Positions 35,792 to 44,270 are shown, counted from the stretch's first letter. The stretch is 64,000 nucleotides of DNA from Shewanella schlegeliana (GCF_016765635.1 NZ_JAESVD010000002.1:517274-581273), one strand, 5' to 3'. Notes: a model not told the origin generated them from the letters alone. Numbers and translations are program-made.

Positions 35792-37456
35792 ATGTTACGC
35801 CCAGAGCTCATTGAGTTTAGTCAAGATAACCAAAAAGCCGAATTAAGAATCGTCCCCAATCTCAATGGGCCGATCACAGAGGATGCTCTCCTACAGCTTT
35901 TGGCGCTGCCAGACTTCTCTTGTCTGCGGCCATTAAATGCTGTCATCACCCAAGCTGTCATTCAAGTTAATCAGTTGCACCCAAAAGATGAAGGCAAAAC
36001 TGAGCTATTTTTTGAAATAGGCGAGAGGCGTGACGCCGAAATAAGTTTCGATGTCTCCAGCGATAAAATGCAGGCCAGCATGACATTGACTGCGGCCTTC
36101 GGAGGTAAAGACCTAGGCCTTAGAGATGTGCTGCAAAACCTAAAGCTACAACGCATTAGTATGGGGCTTAGCAAGGCAAAAATTGAAGCCTTGTTAGCCG
36201 AGTTTGCTACCCTTTCACCCGGTGCAAAGTGTCACTGCGTCATCGCTAATGGTCGAGCCGCTGTGAATGGTGCACCGGCAAAACTAGAGCGAAAAGTTTC
36301 CCTCGCCAGAGAGCGCTTATTACAACCTCAAGCAAATAGTGATGGCACCGTCGATATGCGTAATCTCGGAGCTGTTATCATGGTCAAGCCCGGTAACCTG
36401 CTCATTGTAAAGCACCCTGCAACCTTAGGTGTTGATGGCTACAACGTCTATGGCGAAAAGCTTATTGCCAAGCCAGGTAAAGATGTTAAGTTCACCGCTG
36501 GCAACGGTACCGAGTTTAGCCCACATGACCCTAACCAACTTATCGCTACCGTGGCAGGTCAACCCGTTGAAACGCCATCGGGAATGCAGGTCGATGATGT
36601 ATTGCAGATAAAGAACGTCGATGTAGGCTATGGCCATGTCGATTTTAAAGGTAGTGTGTTGATCACTGGCGATGTGGGCGAAGGTATGGTGGTTAAAAGC
36701 CTTGGTGATATAACCGTGATGGGCTTTGTCGATTCAGCGACCTTAGAAGCCAAAGGCGATATCACCGTCAGTAAAGGGGTCATTGGCCGCCAACTCAAAG
36801 ACTTAAGTTTGTCGACTAAGTTAACCGCTCAAGGTCAGATCAGCGCTCAATTCGTGCAATATTCCGAGCTTAAAGCAACAGGCAATATCTTAGTCACCAA
36901 GCAACTTCTGCACAGTCATACGCAAACTCAACAACAATTGCTCGTAAGTGATGCTAGCGCCCGCCGTGGCGATCTCGTTGGCGGCAGGGCTGAGGCTTGC
37001 AAAGGAATTAAGGCCGTTGCCATCGGCGCTACCGCCGATACCAAAACAGAGCTGTTCTGCGCCATGGAGCTTACAGAGTTAAAGCAACAACTCAAGCAAC
37101 TGGATCACAGCATTAAATCTATGGTTGTTGCAGGTCTAAATATCGAGGCTCAGCTTAGAAAGCTGCCCCCTAAAGAGCAGTGGCAAGGTGACGCCATGAT
37201 GGTCGAACAAGTAAGAGTCATGCTTGACGAAAAACGCCGCACTAGCACAGTCAGAACCCAAGAGGAGCTTGAGTACGAGGCATTAAAGCTAGAAATTGAT
37301 GGTTACTACAAACACTATTGCATCGATGCTCTCAAACACGTCTTCTCTAATGTTGAGATCCATATAGGAACCGCGTTTCAACGCACCCAAAGAGAACATG
37401 GTCCCTGCCATATTAGGAACAAAAACCAAGAAATAAGCTTCGATTACAGTCATTAG
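35792..37456 (+). CDS. FapA-family (DUF342) protein
   Basis: A 554-residue cytoplasmic protein with the DUF342/FapA core (about residues 190-400): VDMRNLGAVIMVKPGNLL, KHPATLGVDGYNVYGEKL, then beta-helix-like repeats (VGYGHVDFKGSVLITGDVGE, GMVVKSLGDITVMGFV, TLEAKGDITVSKGVIG). The C-terminal 150 residues are coiled-coil rich (MELTELKQQLKQLDHSI). Family members affect flagellar assembly or localisation in Vibrio, but no flagellar gene is nearby. The start is taken as ATG 35792 because GGGG lies 6 nt before it; ATG 35780 (4 residues longer) is possible. It appears monocistronic. Function here is uncertain. Confidence 0.85.
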   Translation: MLRPELIEFSQDNQKAELRIVPNLNGPITEDALLQLLALPDFSCLRPLNAVITQAVIQVNQLHPKDEGKTELFFEIGERRDAEISFDVSSDKMQASMTLTAAFGGKDLGLRDVLQNLKLQRISMGLSKAKIEALLAEFATLSPGAKCHCVIANGRAAVNGAPAKLERKVSLARERLLQPQANSDGTVDMRNLGAVIMVKPGNLLIVKHPATLGVDGYNVYGEKLIAKPGKDVKFTAGNGTEFSPHDPNQLIATVAGQPVETPSGMQVDDVLQIKNVDVGYGHVDFKGSVLITGDVGEGMVVKSLGDITVMGFVDSATLEAKGDITVSKGVIGRQLKDLSLSTKLTAQGQISAQFVQYSELKATGNILVTKQLLHSHTQTQQQLLVSDASARRGDLVGGRAEACKGIKAVAIGATADTKTELFCAMELTELKQQLKQLDHSIKSMVVAGLNIEAQLRKLPPKEQWQGDAMMVEQVRVMLDEKRRTSTVRTQEELEYEALKLEIDGYYKHYCIDALKHVFSNVEIHIGTAFQRTQREHGPCHIRNKNQEISFDYSH

Positions 37457-37546
37457 CGGTTAATTATTACCTACTCAGGAAAGTTCGGCCGCTTTCGACT
37501 TTCCTTAAGCTGTAAATCCACGGCATAATTAGACCACTTTTCTCCT

Positions 37547-38677
37547 TTGAGACATGATGTGGAATTATTGAAGATCGACTGCCTTGGAAAACCGCTACGC
37601 CTAGAGGGCTCCCTTGCGGGATGGCAGCAGCTATTTTGGGGCGATAGCCTAGTCTCTGTTATTCAAGCTAGCCCAGATAATGAAGGACTTAAGAGCCATA
37701 ATTTTGAATTGTCGGCTCAAGATCCAGCGCTTGCCACCGATGGCGAGTCTGTGCCGTTGCAGACAATCAAAATAACCCTTGAAACCGACCTACAGTGGCA
37801 ACCCTTTATCATTGATTATCGCCTACTAAAAGACGATGAGGTGGTAACAACGGGTCAGCGCACGACTAAAGATATTGAACGTCAAACACCGACTACGCCA
37901 ATCCCGGAAAAAAGACAGTTTAGTGTCGTCGGTCTCGCATCACTAGGCTTTAAGTTACTGAAAAGCGCCAAGGTGATTAAGGTGCTTCTCGCTGGCGCCA
38001 GTGTTGCTGCATACTCTTGGTTATTTTCATTCCAGTTTGCATTGGCACTGATTGCCTGTCTTGTCTTCCATGAGTATGGCCATATTCGTGCAATGAAATA
38101 CTTTGGAATGAAAACCAAAGGCATCTACCTAATTCCGTTTATGGGCGGCCTCGCTTTAAGTGATGAGAAGATAAATACCCGCTGGCAAGATGTGGTGATC
38201 TCCATTATGGGACCGACTTTTGGTCTATTAATGTCGCTAGTTTCACTTGTCGCCTACTGGATCACTGGCAATATTTTCTTTGCCGGTTTAGCGACCTTTA
38301 ATGCGCTGCTTAACCTATTTAACCTGCTGCCAATCCTGCCGCTTGATGGCGGGCATATTCTTAAGAGCATCAGCTTTTCAATGAACAGCATGATGGGATT
38401 AGTCGCCTGTATTCTTGGCGCTGCGGTCGGTGTTTACATCAGCTACTCTCTCGGTTTAGCCCTACTTGGCTTCTTACTGCTTATCGGCAGTGCGGAGATT
38501 GTGTTTGAGTGGAAAACCCGTCATCAGAGCCACCTGCTACCACTGGATAGATATGGCCAGATTTTCTCTGCGGTCTGGTACTTCTTAACCGTTGGCGCCC
38601 TTATCGGTATCATCTGGTACTTTGCTGGCAGTGGCGATGAAATGCTAGCGCTACCGTTAGAGATCCTAAAGAGCTAA
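37547..38677 (+). CDS. M50-family site-2-like membrane zinc protease
   Basis: A 376-residue integral membrane protein. The N-terminal 130 residues are soluble and family-specific. The zinc motif is FHEYGH (in CLVFHEYGHIRAMKYFGM), and the third ligand is in LPLDGGHIL. Membrane helices lie at about 145-190, 215-260, 290-325 and 340-360. M50 enzymes cut membrane proteins within the bilayer; no PDZ domain is present, and substrates are unknown. There is no ATG in frame at the start: TTG 37547 or GTG 37559 are the options and neither has a strong ribosome binding site, so the exact N-terminus is uncertain. Confidence 0.87.
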   Translation: MRHDVELLKIDCLGKPLRLEGSLAGWQQLFWGDSLVSVIQASPDNEGLKSHNFELSAQDPALATDGESVPLQTIKITLETDLQWQPFIIDYRLLKDDEVVTTGQRTTKDIERQTPTTPIPEKRQFSVVGLASLGFKLLKSAKVIKVLLAGASVAAYSWLFSFQFALALIACLVFHEYGHIRAMKYFGMKTKGIYLIPFMGGLALSDEKINTRWQDVVISIMGPTFGLLMSLVSLVAYWITGNIFFAGLATFNALLNLFNLLPILPLDGGHILKSISFSMNSMMGLVACILGAAVGVYISYSLGLALLGFLLLIGSAEIVFEWKTRHQSHLLPLDRYGQIFSAVWYFLTVGALIGIIWYFAGSGDEMLALPLEILKS

Positions 38678-38693
38678 CCAGCAAGTTCCGAAT

Positions 38694-38721
38694 AAAAAAC
38701 CGACGTTATGTCGGTTTTTTC
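38694..38721 (+). terminator. Terminator of the M50 protease gene
   Basis: AAAAAACCGAC-GTTAT-GTCGGTTTTTT, 17 bp after the stop, with a T6 run. Confidence 0.92.
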
Positions 38722-38797
38722 TTATCACTTAAAACCTAGCTTAAGAGAATGCTTTTATTTACGAAATTTTGACCGCAATAATCAGGCTTAAGAAAGG

Positions 38798-38822
38798 TAT
38801 CAAATATAGATATCAAATATAG
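38798..38822. repeat. Tandem 12-bp direct repeat
   Basis: TATCAAATATAG occurs at 38798-38809 and 38811-38822 with one base between. It lies between the M50 terminator and the tRNA terminator. Function unknown; possibly a short duplication. Confidence 0.6.
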
Positions 38823-38840
38823 GAGGCAAATTTCAGGCAT

Positions 38841-38866
38841 AAAAAAACCTGCTCGATGGCAGGTTG
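38841..38866 (-). terminator. Terminator of the tRNA-Leu gene
   Basis: Read on the reverse strand: the stem ACCTGC / GCAGGT with a 6-nt loop, then a T7 run, about 13 bp after the tRNA 3' end. Confidence 0.85.
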
Positions 38867-38878
38867 CTTTGTTGATAA

Positions 38879-38963
38879 TGGTACCTGAGGACGGACTTGA
38901 ACCGTCACTTCTTTCGAAATCGGATTTTGAATCCGACGTGTCTACCAATTCCACCACTCAGGC
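38879..38963 (-). tRNA. tRNA-Leu (anticodon CAA)
   Basis: An 85-nt reverse-strand tRNA. The acceptor stem GCCTGAG pairs with CTCAGGT (one G-U at 1-72), the discriminator is A, and the CCA end is encoded. The D arm contains GGTGGAATTGGTAGACAC. The anticodon stem TCGGA/TCCGA encloses the loop TTCAAAA, giving anticodon CAA, which reads UUG. The long variable arm (TTTCGAAAGAAGTG region) is typical of class II tRNA-Leu. The T arm GACGG-TTCAAGT-CCGTC is present. Confidence 0.96.
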
Positions 38964-39170
38964 ATTATCAATAATACTCAAAGAAATCTTCTCGACCTCA
39001 GTGAGTGAACGGAATTATACCTACCAGCAGATGAATGGCAAGTACTTTGAGGCAAGGTTTTTATCAAGTGAGCAATTTTCAGTCTCAACACTGTTTATAC
39101 GCTCACTCTCTAGGCAAGGGCCCGTACGACTCCATCCAACAAAAATTAGTAAAAGATGATCTACAGCATA

Positions 39171-39184
39171 TTGATTAACATCAA
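39171..39184. promoter_or_regulatory. FNR/EtrA-like box 1 (perfect consensus)
   Basis: TTGAT-TAAC-ATCAA matches the FNR consensus TTGAT-N4-ATCAA at all ten fixed positions. It is 45 bp (centre to centre) upstream of a second box and lies before the small membrane protein gene at 39294. EtrA is the Shewanella FNR homologue. Binding is inferred. Confidence 0.75.
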
Positions 39185-39215
39185 ACACCCATTTTATTAA
39201 TAACAGGATGAATTT

Positions 39216-39257
39216 TTGACTGAGATCAAAAAGTAAACTGTGAGGGCGGCGTATGGT
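39216..39257 (+). promoter_or_regulatory. FNR/EtrA-like box 2 with matching -10 element
   Basis: TTGAC-TGAG-ATCAA (39216-39229) matches the FNR consensus at 9 of 10 positions. A -10-like TATGGT lies at 39252-39257, which would put transcription start near 39264 and this box at about -41.5. That is the classic position for FNR activation. The gene at 39294 is the only forward gene downstream. Position and spacing are seen; activation is inference. Confidence 0.7.
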
Positions 39258-39293
39258 TAACGGGAACTAAGAAAAAGAAAGAGGATTTCGCAA

Positions 39294-39428
39294 ATGGCAT
39301 TCTGGTTAGATTTGATGTTTGGCAACCCGATAGGATTGCTCTCGATGATCGTTATCTTTAGTACAATTGGCATCATCTCCTATCTGATGTGGATGTTCTA
39401 TACCAAGTCTGCGGATCCCGAAAATTAG
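39294..39428 (+). CDS. Small membrane protein, DUF3149-like
   Basis: A 44-residue protein (starts MAFWLDLMFGNPIGLLSMIV). It has one membrane helix (about residues 13-36: a run of LLSMIVIFSTIGIISYLMWM) and a short charged tail (YTKSADPEN). It resembles the DUF3149 family of tiny inner-membrane proteins. GAAAGAGGA lies 8-16 bp before the ATG, and a terminator follows at once, so it is a complete one-gene unit. The two FNR-type boxes upstream suggest it is induced under low oxygen. Function unknown. Confidence 0.85.
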   Translation: MAFWLDLMFGNPIGLLSMIVIFSTIGIISYLMWMFYTKSADPEN

Positions 39429-39450
39429 TTTTCGACAATCTTTCTAATGC

Positions 39451-39477
39451 AGGGGGCTATTCGCCCCCCTTTTTTTG
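39451..39477 (+). terminator. Terminator of the DUF3149-like gene
   Basis: AGGGGGC-TATTC-GCCCCCCT followed by a T7 run, 23 bp after the stop. Confidence 0.93.
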
Positions 39478-39502
39478 CCTAATTTCTTTGCCAGCCGCCA
39501 AA

Positions 39503-40120
39503 TTAGGCGGCATGTTTTCTCGGGGCGACAAGATTACTAACAAAGTGCGGACGCGCCTTGATCAGGTTTTTCATATCTTCAGGGCTAGGATCGCCAACAG
39601 GAAAGCGTAATACCTGACGATTTAGGTGGACTCGGGCACGCATTGAAATCTTAAAGTCTGCGGTAGAACCTTGAATCGCATAATGCTTCTGATTACCTAA
39701 ATGCTCTAAAATTCCTGCCTGCAGCAAACTCTTCACAGCCGTCTCTTGCTCCGGCAGTGTCAATATTGTTTGCCCCTGCAGGAAAAACTCTCGTAGCAAG
39801 GCGCGCTCCATTGGATCGAGCAACTTAACCTTCTCCTCGATCACCTCAACAGAACGTTTATCACTGAAGTAACTAATCGCCTCATCGAGAAAATAGTTCA
39901 GCAGTAGTGTCAATAAATAAGCAGCACCAATGATCAAGCCTAAGCCAATAAAGTGAGCATGATTTTGTGACAATTCAGCCAGACTCAACGAAGCTAGCAG
40001 CGGTTGTGGAGCAAATAGCAGTGCCGCCGATGCGAGCGTAAGCCATAGCATGGTTGTAAAAACCAACTTTTTAGGAGAAATCATTTTAAAAGAAGCTGTA
40101 TTGAAACCCACTTTTTGCAT
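39503..40120 (-). CDS. SieB-family (superinfection exclusion protein B-like) membrane protein
   Basis: A 205-residue inner-membrane protein. Two helices lie at about residues 18-42 and 52-75 (LVFTTMLWLTLASAALLFA; FIGLGLIIGAAYLLTLLLNY). A cytoplasmic region follows with a winged-helix-like pattern (LDPMERALLREFFLQGQTIL, VKSLLQAGILEHLG). This layout fits the SieB family, named after phage proteins that block superinfection, but chromosomal members are common and their role is not established. ATG 40120 and ATG 40084 (MISPKKLVF) are both possible; neither has a strong ribosome binding site. It stands alone, with no phage genes nearby. The name should not be read as proof of phage defence. Confidence 0.65.
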   Translation of the reverse strand: MQKVGFNTASFKMISPKKLVFTTMLWLTLASAALLFAPQPLLASLSLAELSQNHAHFIGLGLIIGAAYLLTLLLNYFLDEAISYFSDKRSVEVIEEKVKLLDPMERALLREFFLQGQTILTLPEQETAVKSLLQAGILEHLGNQKHYAIQGSTADFKISMRARVHLNRQVLRFPVGDPSPEDMKNLIKARPHFVSNLVAPRKHAA

Positions 40121-40240
40121 AGCCGTACCCAGTGTCAGAATTCTGTTCCTGGTATATTTAAAAGCAATAATAGTGCCAGTATTTACACTAATAGTTAGTT
40201 AATTTACTAAGTTAAAGGTGATATAAAATAAATAGATAAT

Positions 40241-40265
40241 AAAAAAGGCGTCCTATGGACGCCTC
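40241..40265 (-). terminator. Terminator of tcdA
   Basis: On the reverse strand: AGGCGTCC-ATA-GGACGCCT followed by T5, about 50 bp after the stop. Confidence 0.9.
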
Positions 40266-40315
40266 TACAGCACTGAGCAGTTGTTATTATTTCCAACTTA
40301 AGTCTGTTAAAGGCT

Positions 40316-41149
40316 TTATTTAGCATTCGCCTTAGCAGCAAGCTTGGTCAATACTCGACTCGTCGCAACAAAACCAAAGGTGCCGGTTACCACTGTGACA
40401 GCTCCAAATCCGGAAGCGCAATCCATTCTCATACTGCCTTCAGCCGTTGCCTTAGTACTGCATACTGTGCCATCGGCTTGTGGGTAAACCAGTTGCTCAG
40501 TAGAGAATACTGCCTCGATTGAGAAGCGGCGGGCTACATTCTTAGAAAAGTTATATTCCCGTCTTAACTGGTTACGCACCTTAGCCAGTAATGGATCTTG
40601 GTAAGTCTTAGCCAAGTCCGCAACCTGTACTTGAGTCGGATCCATCTGACCGCCTGCACCGCCCACGGTAACAATGGGCAGCTTTTGACGCTTACACCAA
40701 GCAATTAAAGCCGTCTTGGCCTTAACTGCATCAATACAGTCGACCACATAATCTATGTTTCCGCCCTGCTTTTTACCCTGAAAATATTCAGATAAGTTTT
40801 CTGGCGTAATGAAGTCTTCGACCTCATTGACAATACACTCAGGGTTTATCATTCTAAGTCGCTTTGCCATCACCTCGACCTTAGACTCACCTATGGTGTC
40901 TTTTAACGCATGAGCCTGTCTATTGGTGTTGGTCACACAGATATCGTCCAGATCGATAAGGGTGATCTGTCCGATACCACTTCTTGCCAAAGACTCAGCA
41001 ACCCATGTACCAACGCCACCGATCCCTACAACGACCACATGGGCCTGTGCAAAAAAGCTTAAAGCATGTTGACCATATAAACGGCCTATACCTGCGAAGC
41101 GATTCAAGTAAGCGTCTGACAAGGTGTGATTATTCAAAATGATGCTCAA
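40316..41149 (-). CDS. tcdA: tRNA threonylcarbamoyladenosine dehydratase TcdA (CsdL)
   Basis: A 277-residue E1-like enzyme that cyclises t6A37 of ANN-decoding tRNAs. Motifs: VVVVGIGGVGTWVAESLARSG (nucleotide loop), LIDLDDICVTNTNRQ, VDCIDAVKAKTALIAWC, GGAGGQMDPTQVQVADLA, and the C-terminal YPQADGTVCSTKATAEGSMR with MDCASGFGA. The E. coli enzyme is 268 residues. Homology begins near residue SDAYLNRF, so the true start must be one of TTG 41149, TTG 41137 or TTG 41122. No ATG is available except one at 41272 that would add a Phe-rich extension alien to the family. TTG 41149 is used here as the longest reasonable choice. Confidence 0.9.
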   Translation of the reverse strand: MSIILNNHTLSDAYLNRFAGIGRLYGQHALSFFAQAHVVVVGIGGVGTWVAESLARSGIGQITLIDLDDICVTNTNRQAHALKDTIGESKVEVMAKRLRMINPECIVNEVEDFITPENLSEYFQGKKQGGNIDYVVDCIDAVKAKTALIAWCKRQKLPIVTVGGAGGQMDPTQVQVADLAKTYQDPLLAKVRNQLRREYNFSKNVARRFSIEAVFSTEQLVYPQADGTVCSTKATAEGSMRMDCASGFGAVTVVTGTFGFVATSRVLTKLAAKANAK

Positions 41150-41371
41150 TGTAAAAAGTCTAAAAATATAGAAAGCGAAAACGAATCTAGATTTTATCTT
41201 AAAAGCGAAGAAAACTCTAAAAAAATAAACACCACCGCAGTAACATTTGTAAACAAAAACCAATAAAACCAATAACTAGACACCTGAATTGTACCAGCTG
41301 TTAAGCATAGTCAGAATCAATGTTTCGCAATAGTAAATACACATGATCATTATCACGGAATTTACACTAAA

Positions 41372-41387
41372 CGTGACACGCGTCACA
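41372..41387. promoter_or_regulatory. CRP-like site upstream of the first porin
   Basis: CGTGA-CACGCG-TCACA matches TGTGA-N6-TCACA at 9 of 10 positions. It is centred 140 bp before the porin start codon. CRP control of an outer-membrane porin is plausible but only inferred. Confidence 0.55.
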
Positions 41388-41519
41388 ATCGAAAGTTCCC
41401 ATTCCGTGCAAGAATCTCGGCCGACAAATACAGCTTCACTCTTGTTAGTCCGTAACGTAGGGCTGACGAATATTGATAGCCTGCAAACTAAAATAGCAAT
41501 TCGCTACAGGAAGATAAAA

Positions 41520-42566
41520 ATGAAAAAAACTGTTCTGTCCGCCACCATCATTTCAGCACTAGCCGCCACCTCTTTTACAGCTCTTGCTGATGGCCCAAAT
41601 TTCTATGGTCGTGCTGATCTAGCCATCACTAACTCTGACTTGGGTATTGCTACTCAAAACCAAAAATCAGGTACAGTCATTGAAAACAACTTCTCTTGGT
41701 TGGGTGTGAAAGGTACTGAAGCGATCAACAGCGATCTTGAAGTTGTTTATCAGATGGAGTTTGGTGTTAGCAACTTCGACAACTCAGGCAACACTTTCTC
41801 TGCACGTAACACCTTCCTAGGTCTTAAGTCTGCGACTGCTGGTACTATCCTAGTGGGTCGTAACGACACTGTATTTAAAGCTTCTGAAGGTGGTTTCGAT
41901 CTTTTCGGTAACACTAACTCAGATATCGATCTATTAGCTGCAGGCCAAGCTCGTAGCGCAGATGGTTTCACTTACTACTCGCCAAAGATCGCCGATCTAG
42001 TGACATTAAATGCAACCTATTTAATGGATGATAACTACGATCAAGCTAGCGCAGCAGACAACATGTATGCACTAAGCGCAACTGTTGGTGACAAGGGCTT
42101 AAAAGCACAGAACTACTATGTTTCTGCAGCCTATAACGATGGTATCGAAAATGTTAAAGCTTACCGTGGTGTGGCTCAAGTTAAACTAGGCCAAGTTATC
42201 TTAGGTGGTTTCTACCAGAACAGTGAGCACGTAGACAGCAAGTACGCCAACCTTGAAGGTAACACTTACTTCGTAAACGCTGCATACGTTATGGGTAACC
42301 TAAAGCTTAAAGCCATGTACGGTAGCGACGATTCAGGTCTTGGTAAGTATGTTAGCCGCTATGTAGGTAGCGTTGACAGTGGCACTCTAGAAACTGTAAG
42401 CGATGTTGATCTACAGCAGTTCAGCGTGGGTGCTGACTACCGTCTAAGCAAAAACACATTAGTATACGGTCACTACACTAAGTACGACGGTGACATCAAA
42501 CTAGCTGGTGCGACACAAGATCTAGGTGATGATATCTTCACTCTTGGTATGCGTTTCGACTTCTAA
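41520..42566 (+). CDS. General outer-membrane porin (OmpC/PhoE-like, first of two)
   Basis: A 348-residue gram-negative porin. Signal peptide MKKTVLSATIISALAATSFT to ALA, then DGPNFYGRADLAITNSDLG as the first strand. Typical porin features are WLGVKGTEAINSDLEVVYQ, ARNTFLGLK, TILVGRNDTVFK, FTYYSPKIADLVTLNATY, and the C-terminal Phe (FTLGMRFDF), the sorting signal for barrel assembly. It is a trimeric 16-strand barrel for small hydrophilic solutes by family. ATG 41520 has ACAGGAAG upstream; an earlier in-frame start would spoil the signal peptide. It is paralogous to the porin at 43153. Confidence 0.95.
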   Translation: MKKTVLSATIISALAATSFTALADGPNFYGRADLAITNSDLGIATQNQKSGTVIENNFSWLGVKGTEAINSDLEVVYQMEFGVSNFDNSGNTFSARNTFLGLKSATAGTILVGRNDTVFKASEGGFDLFGNTNSDIDLLAAGQARSADGFTYYSPKIADLVTLNATYLMDDNYDQASAADNMYALSATVGDKGLKAQNYYVSAAYNDGIENVKAYRGVAQVKLGQVILGGFYQNSEHVDSKYANLEGNTYFVNAAYVMGNLKLKAMYGSDDSGLGKYVSRYVGSVDSGTLETVSDVDLQQFSVGADYRLSKNTLVYGHYTKYDGDIKLAGATQDLGDDIFTLGMRFDF

Positions 42567-42652
42567 TCTAACCTACTCCTCTTAATTACTCGACAGACTG
42601 ACTCGACAGACTTAGTCAACTGAGGCAAATAAGAGAGAAGTTTAGATCCCTA

Positions 42653-42676
42653 AAAAGGCAGCTTAAGCTGCCTTTT
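42653..42676 (+). terminator. Terminator after the first porin
   Basis: The fully palindromic stem AAAAGGCAGC-TTAA-GCTGCCTTTT, 87 bp after the stop. Confidence 0.85.
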
Positions 42677-43152
42677 CTATTTATAGGACTTTTATTTCAA
42701 TCTGTAATTTAATAGCTTTAACCACAAGGCTTCCAATAACATAAATATAACATTTGAGCGTTTCTAGTGTTTTTTTACCTCAACCCCACCACTGGTTAAT
42801 TTTCAAACACAAAATATTACGAAAAAACAGCGCTTTCTGACTTCAATTAACGCTAAAAAAGCTACAAATAATTTAAAGTCAGCCTTGATGAATACTCCTA
42901 TAGGGATACATTTAAGTATTTATTTCCATAGAAGTTACCAAATAAACAACCAAACCTCCCCAAACGTCACAAAAAAGTAGCAATCATATGCTTGACCCTT
43001 GAAAACATGATCTAGTCCACAATTTCAAATCCATAAAACTGTAATATTTAGCCCCACAATTGTTATGGGCTAGGATGCGCATAACAAAAACAAAAGTTTA
43101 TGCAATAAACCATAAGAAACGAATAGGAACTTAGGTTCTGGGAGCAAATGAA
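42677..43152. other. Long AT-rich leader/promoter region of the second porin
   Basis: No gene is visible. A TTGACC hexamer lies near 42994 without a clear -10 partner. A stem TAGCCC (43049-43054) / GGGCTA (43067-43072) surrounds a small palindrome ACAATTGT and may be part of the 5' leader. The length (over 470 bp) suggests several regulatory sites, as for other porin genes, but I recognise none with confidence. Confidence 0.4.
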
Positions 43153-44202
43153 ATGAAAAAGACGCTAATCTCGGCATCAGTGGCATCAGTTTTAACCCTA
43201 GCTTCTTTCGGCGCGCTAGCCGATGGTCCTAGCTTTTACGGCCGTTTAGACTTAGCTGTGACAAACTCTGACACAGGTGCTACCACTCAAAACGGTAAAT
43301 CTGGTACTGTTTTCGAGAACAACTTCTCTCACGTAGGTGTTAAAGGCAGCGAAAGCCTAACTAACAACATCGACGTTATCTACCAGATGGAATTTCAAGT
43401 AGAAAACACTACTAATTCTGGTGAAACTTTCAAGGCACGTAACACTTTCCTAGGCCTTAAGTCTCAAGCAGGTACTGTACTTGTAGGTCGTAACGACCAC
43501 GTATTCAAGCAATCAGAAGGTGGCGTTGATATCTTTGGTAATACTAACGCCGATATCGACCGTCTAGTAGCTGGTCAAGATCGTGTTGCAGATGGTATCT
43601 GGTACTACTCACCAAAGATCGCTGGTCTAGTGACTTTGAACGCGACTTACCTAATGGAAGACAACTACATCGATGCTGATGATAAAGATGCAGTTGCCTC
43701 TTATGACGCACAGTATGCACTAAGTGCAACTATCGGTGACAAGAAGCTTAAGGCACAAAACTACTATGTAGCTGCTGCTTACAACACTATCAAAGGTATC
43801 GATGCATACCGTGGTGTGGCTCAAGTTAAGTTAGGCGACTTCAAAGTGGGTGGTCTATTCCAGAACACTGAAAGCCAAACAACTGATCAAGAAGGTAACT
43901 CTTACTTCGTAAACGTGGCTTACAACCTAAACGGCGTAAACCTAAAAGCTGAATACGGCATGGACGAAGCAGGTTTCGGTAAGTACTACCAAAACTCTGT
44001 ACCAAAAGTTGATGGCAGCAAAGTAATTGGTACAGATATCAACGTTCAGTCAATCACTGTTGGTGCTGACTACAAGATCTCTAAATCAACTATGGTATAT
44101 GGCCACTACGCTATGTACGAAGGCGACCATAAAGTTGCTGGTAACAAGATTGACCTAAAAGATGACAATGTATTCACTGTTGGTCTACGTTACAACTTCT
44201 AA
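43153..44202 (+). CDS. General outer-membrane porin (second of two)
   Basis: A 349-residue porin closely related to the one before it: signal peptide MKKTLISASVASVLTLASFG to ALA, DGPSFYGRLDLAVTNSDTG, HVGVKGSESLTNNIDVIYQ, ARNTFLGLKSQAGTVLVGRN, WYYSPKIAGLVTLNATYLM and the C-terminal sequence VFTVGLRYNF. Differences concentrate in presumed loops (for example DDKDAVASYDA and SVPKVDGSKVIG). GGGAG lies 8 nt before the ATG. Codon use is strongly biased to highly expressed codons, as for a major porin. The two genes arose by tandem duplication and have separate promoters and terminators. Confidence 0.95.
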   Translation: MKKTLISASVASVLTLASFGALADGPSFYGRLDLAVTNSDTGATTQNGKSGTVFENNFSHVGVKGSESLTNNIDVIYQMEFQVENTTNSGETFKARNTFLGLKSQAGTVLVGRNDHVFKQSEGGVDIFGNTNADIDRLVAGQDRVADGIWYYSPKIAGLVTLNATYLMEDNYIDADDKDAVASYDAQYALSATIGDKKLKAQNYYVAAAYNTIKGIDAYRGVAQVKLGDFKVGGLFQNTESQTTDQEGNSYFVNVAYNLNGVNLKAEYGMDEAGFGKYYQNSVPKVDGSKVIGTDINVQSITVGADYKISKSTMVYGHYAMYEGDHKVAGNKIDLKDDNVFTVGLRYNF

Positions 44203-44241
44203 TCGATTGAGTCATAAGACTCTATAACGATTTCAAGTCAT

Positions 44242-44270
44242 AAAAAAAGCGACCTTAGGGTCGCTTTTTT
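44242..44270 (+). terminator. Terminator after the second porin
   Basis: AAAAAGCGACC-TTAG-GGTCGCTTTTT with a T6 run, 40 bp after the stop. Confidence 0.92.

Noticed and set aside
38736..38957. Open frame across the tRNA-Leu region
   Set aside because: It overlaps a clear tRNA and its terminator.
39503..40120. Part of a prophage because of the SieB-like gene
   Set aside because: No integrase, capsid, lysis or attachment repeats nearby; flanks are housekeeping genes. The nearby tRNA-Leu has no duplicated 3' end in the window.
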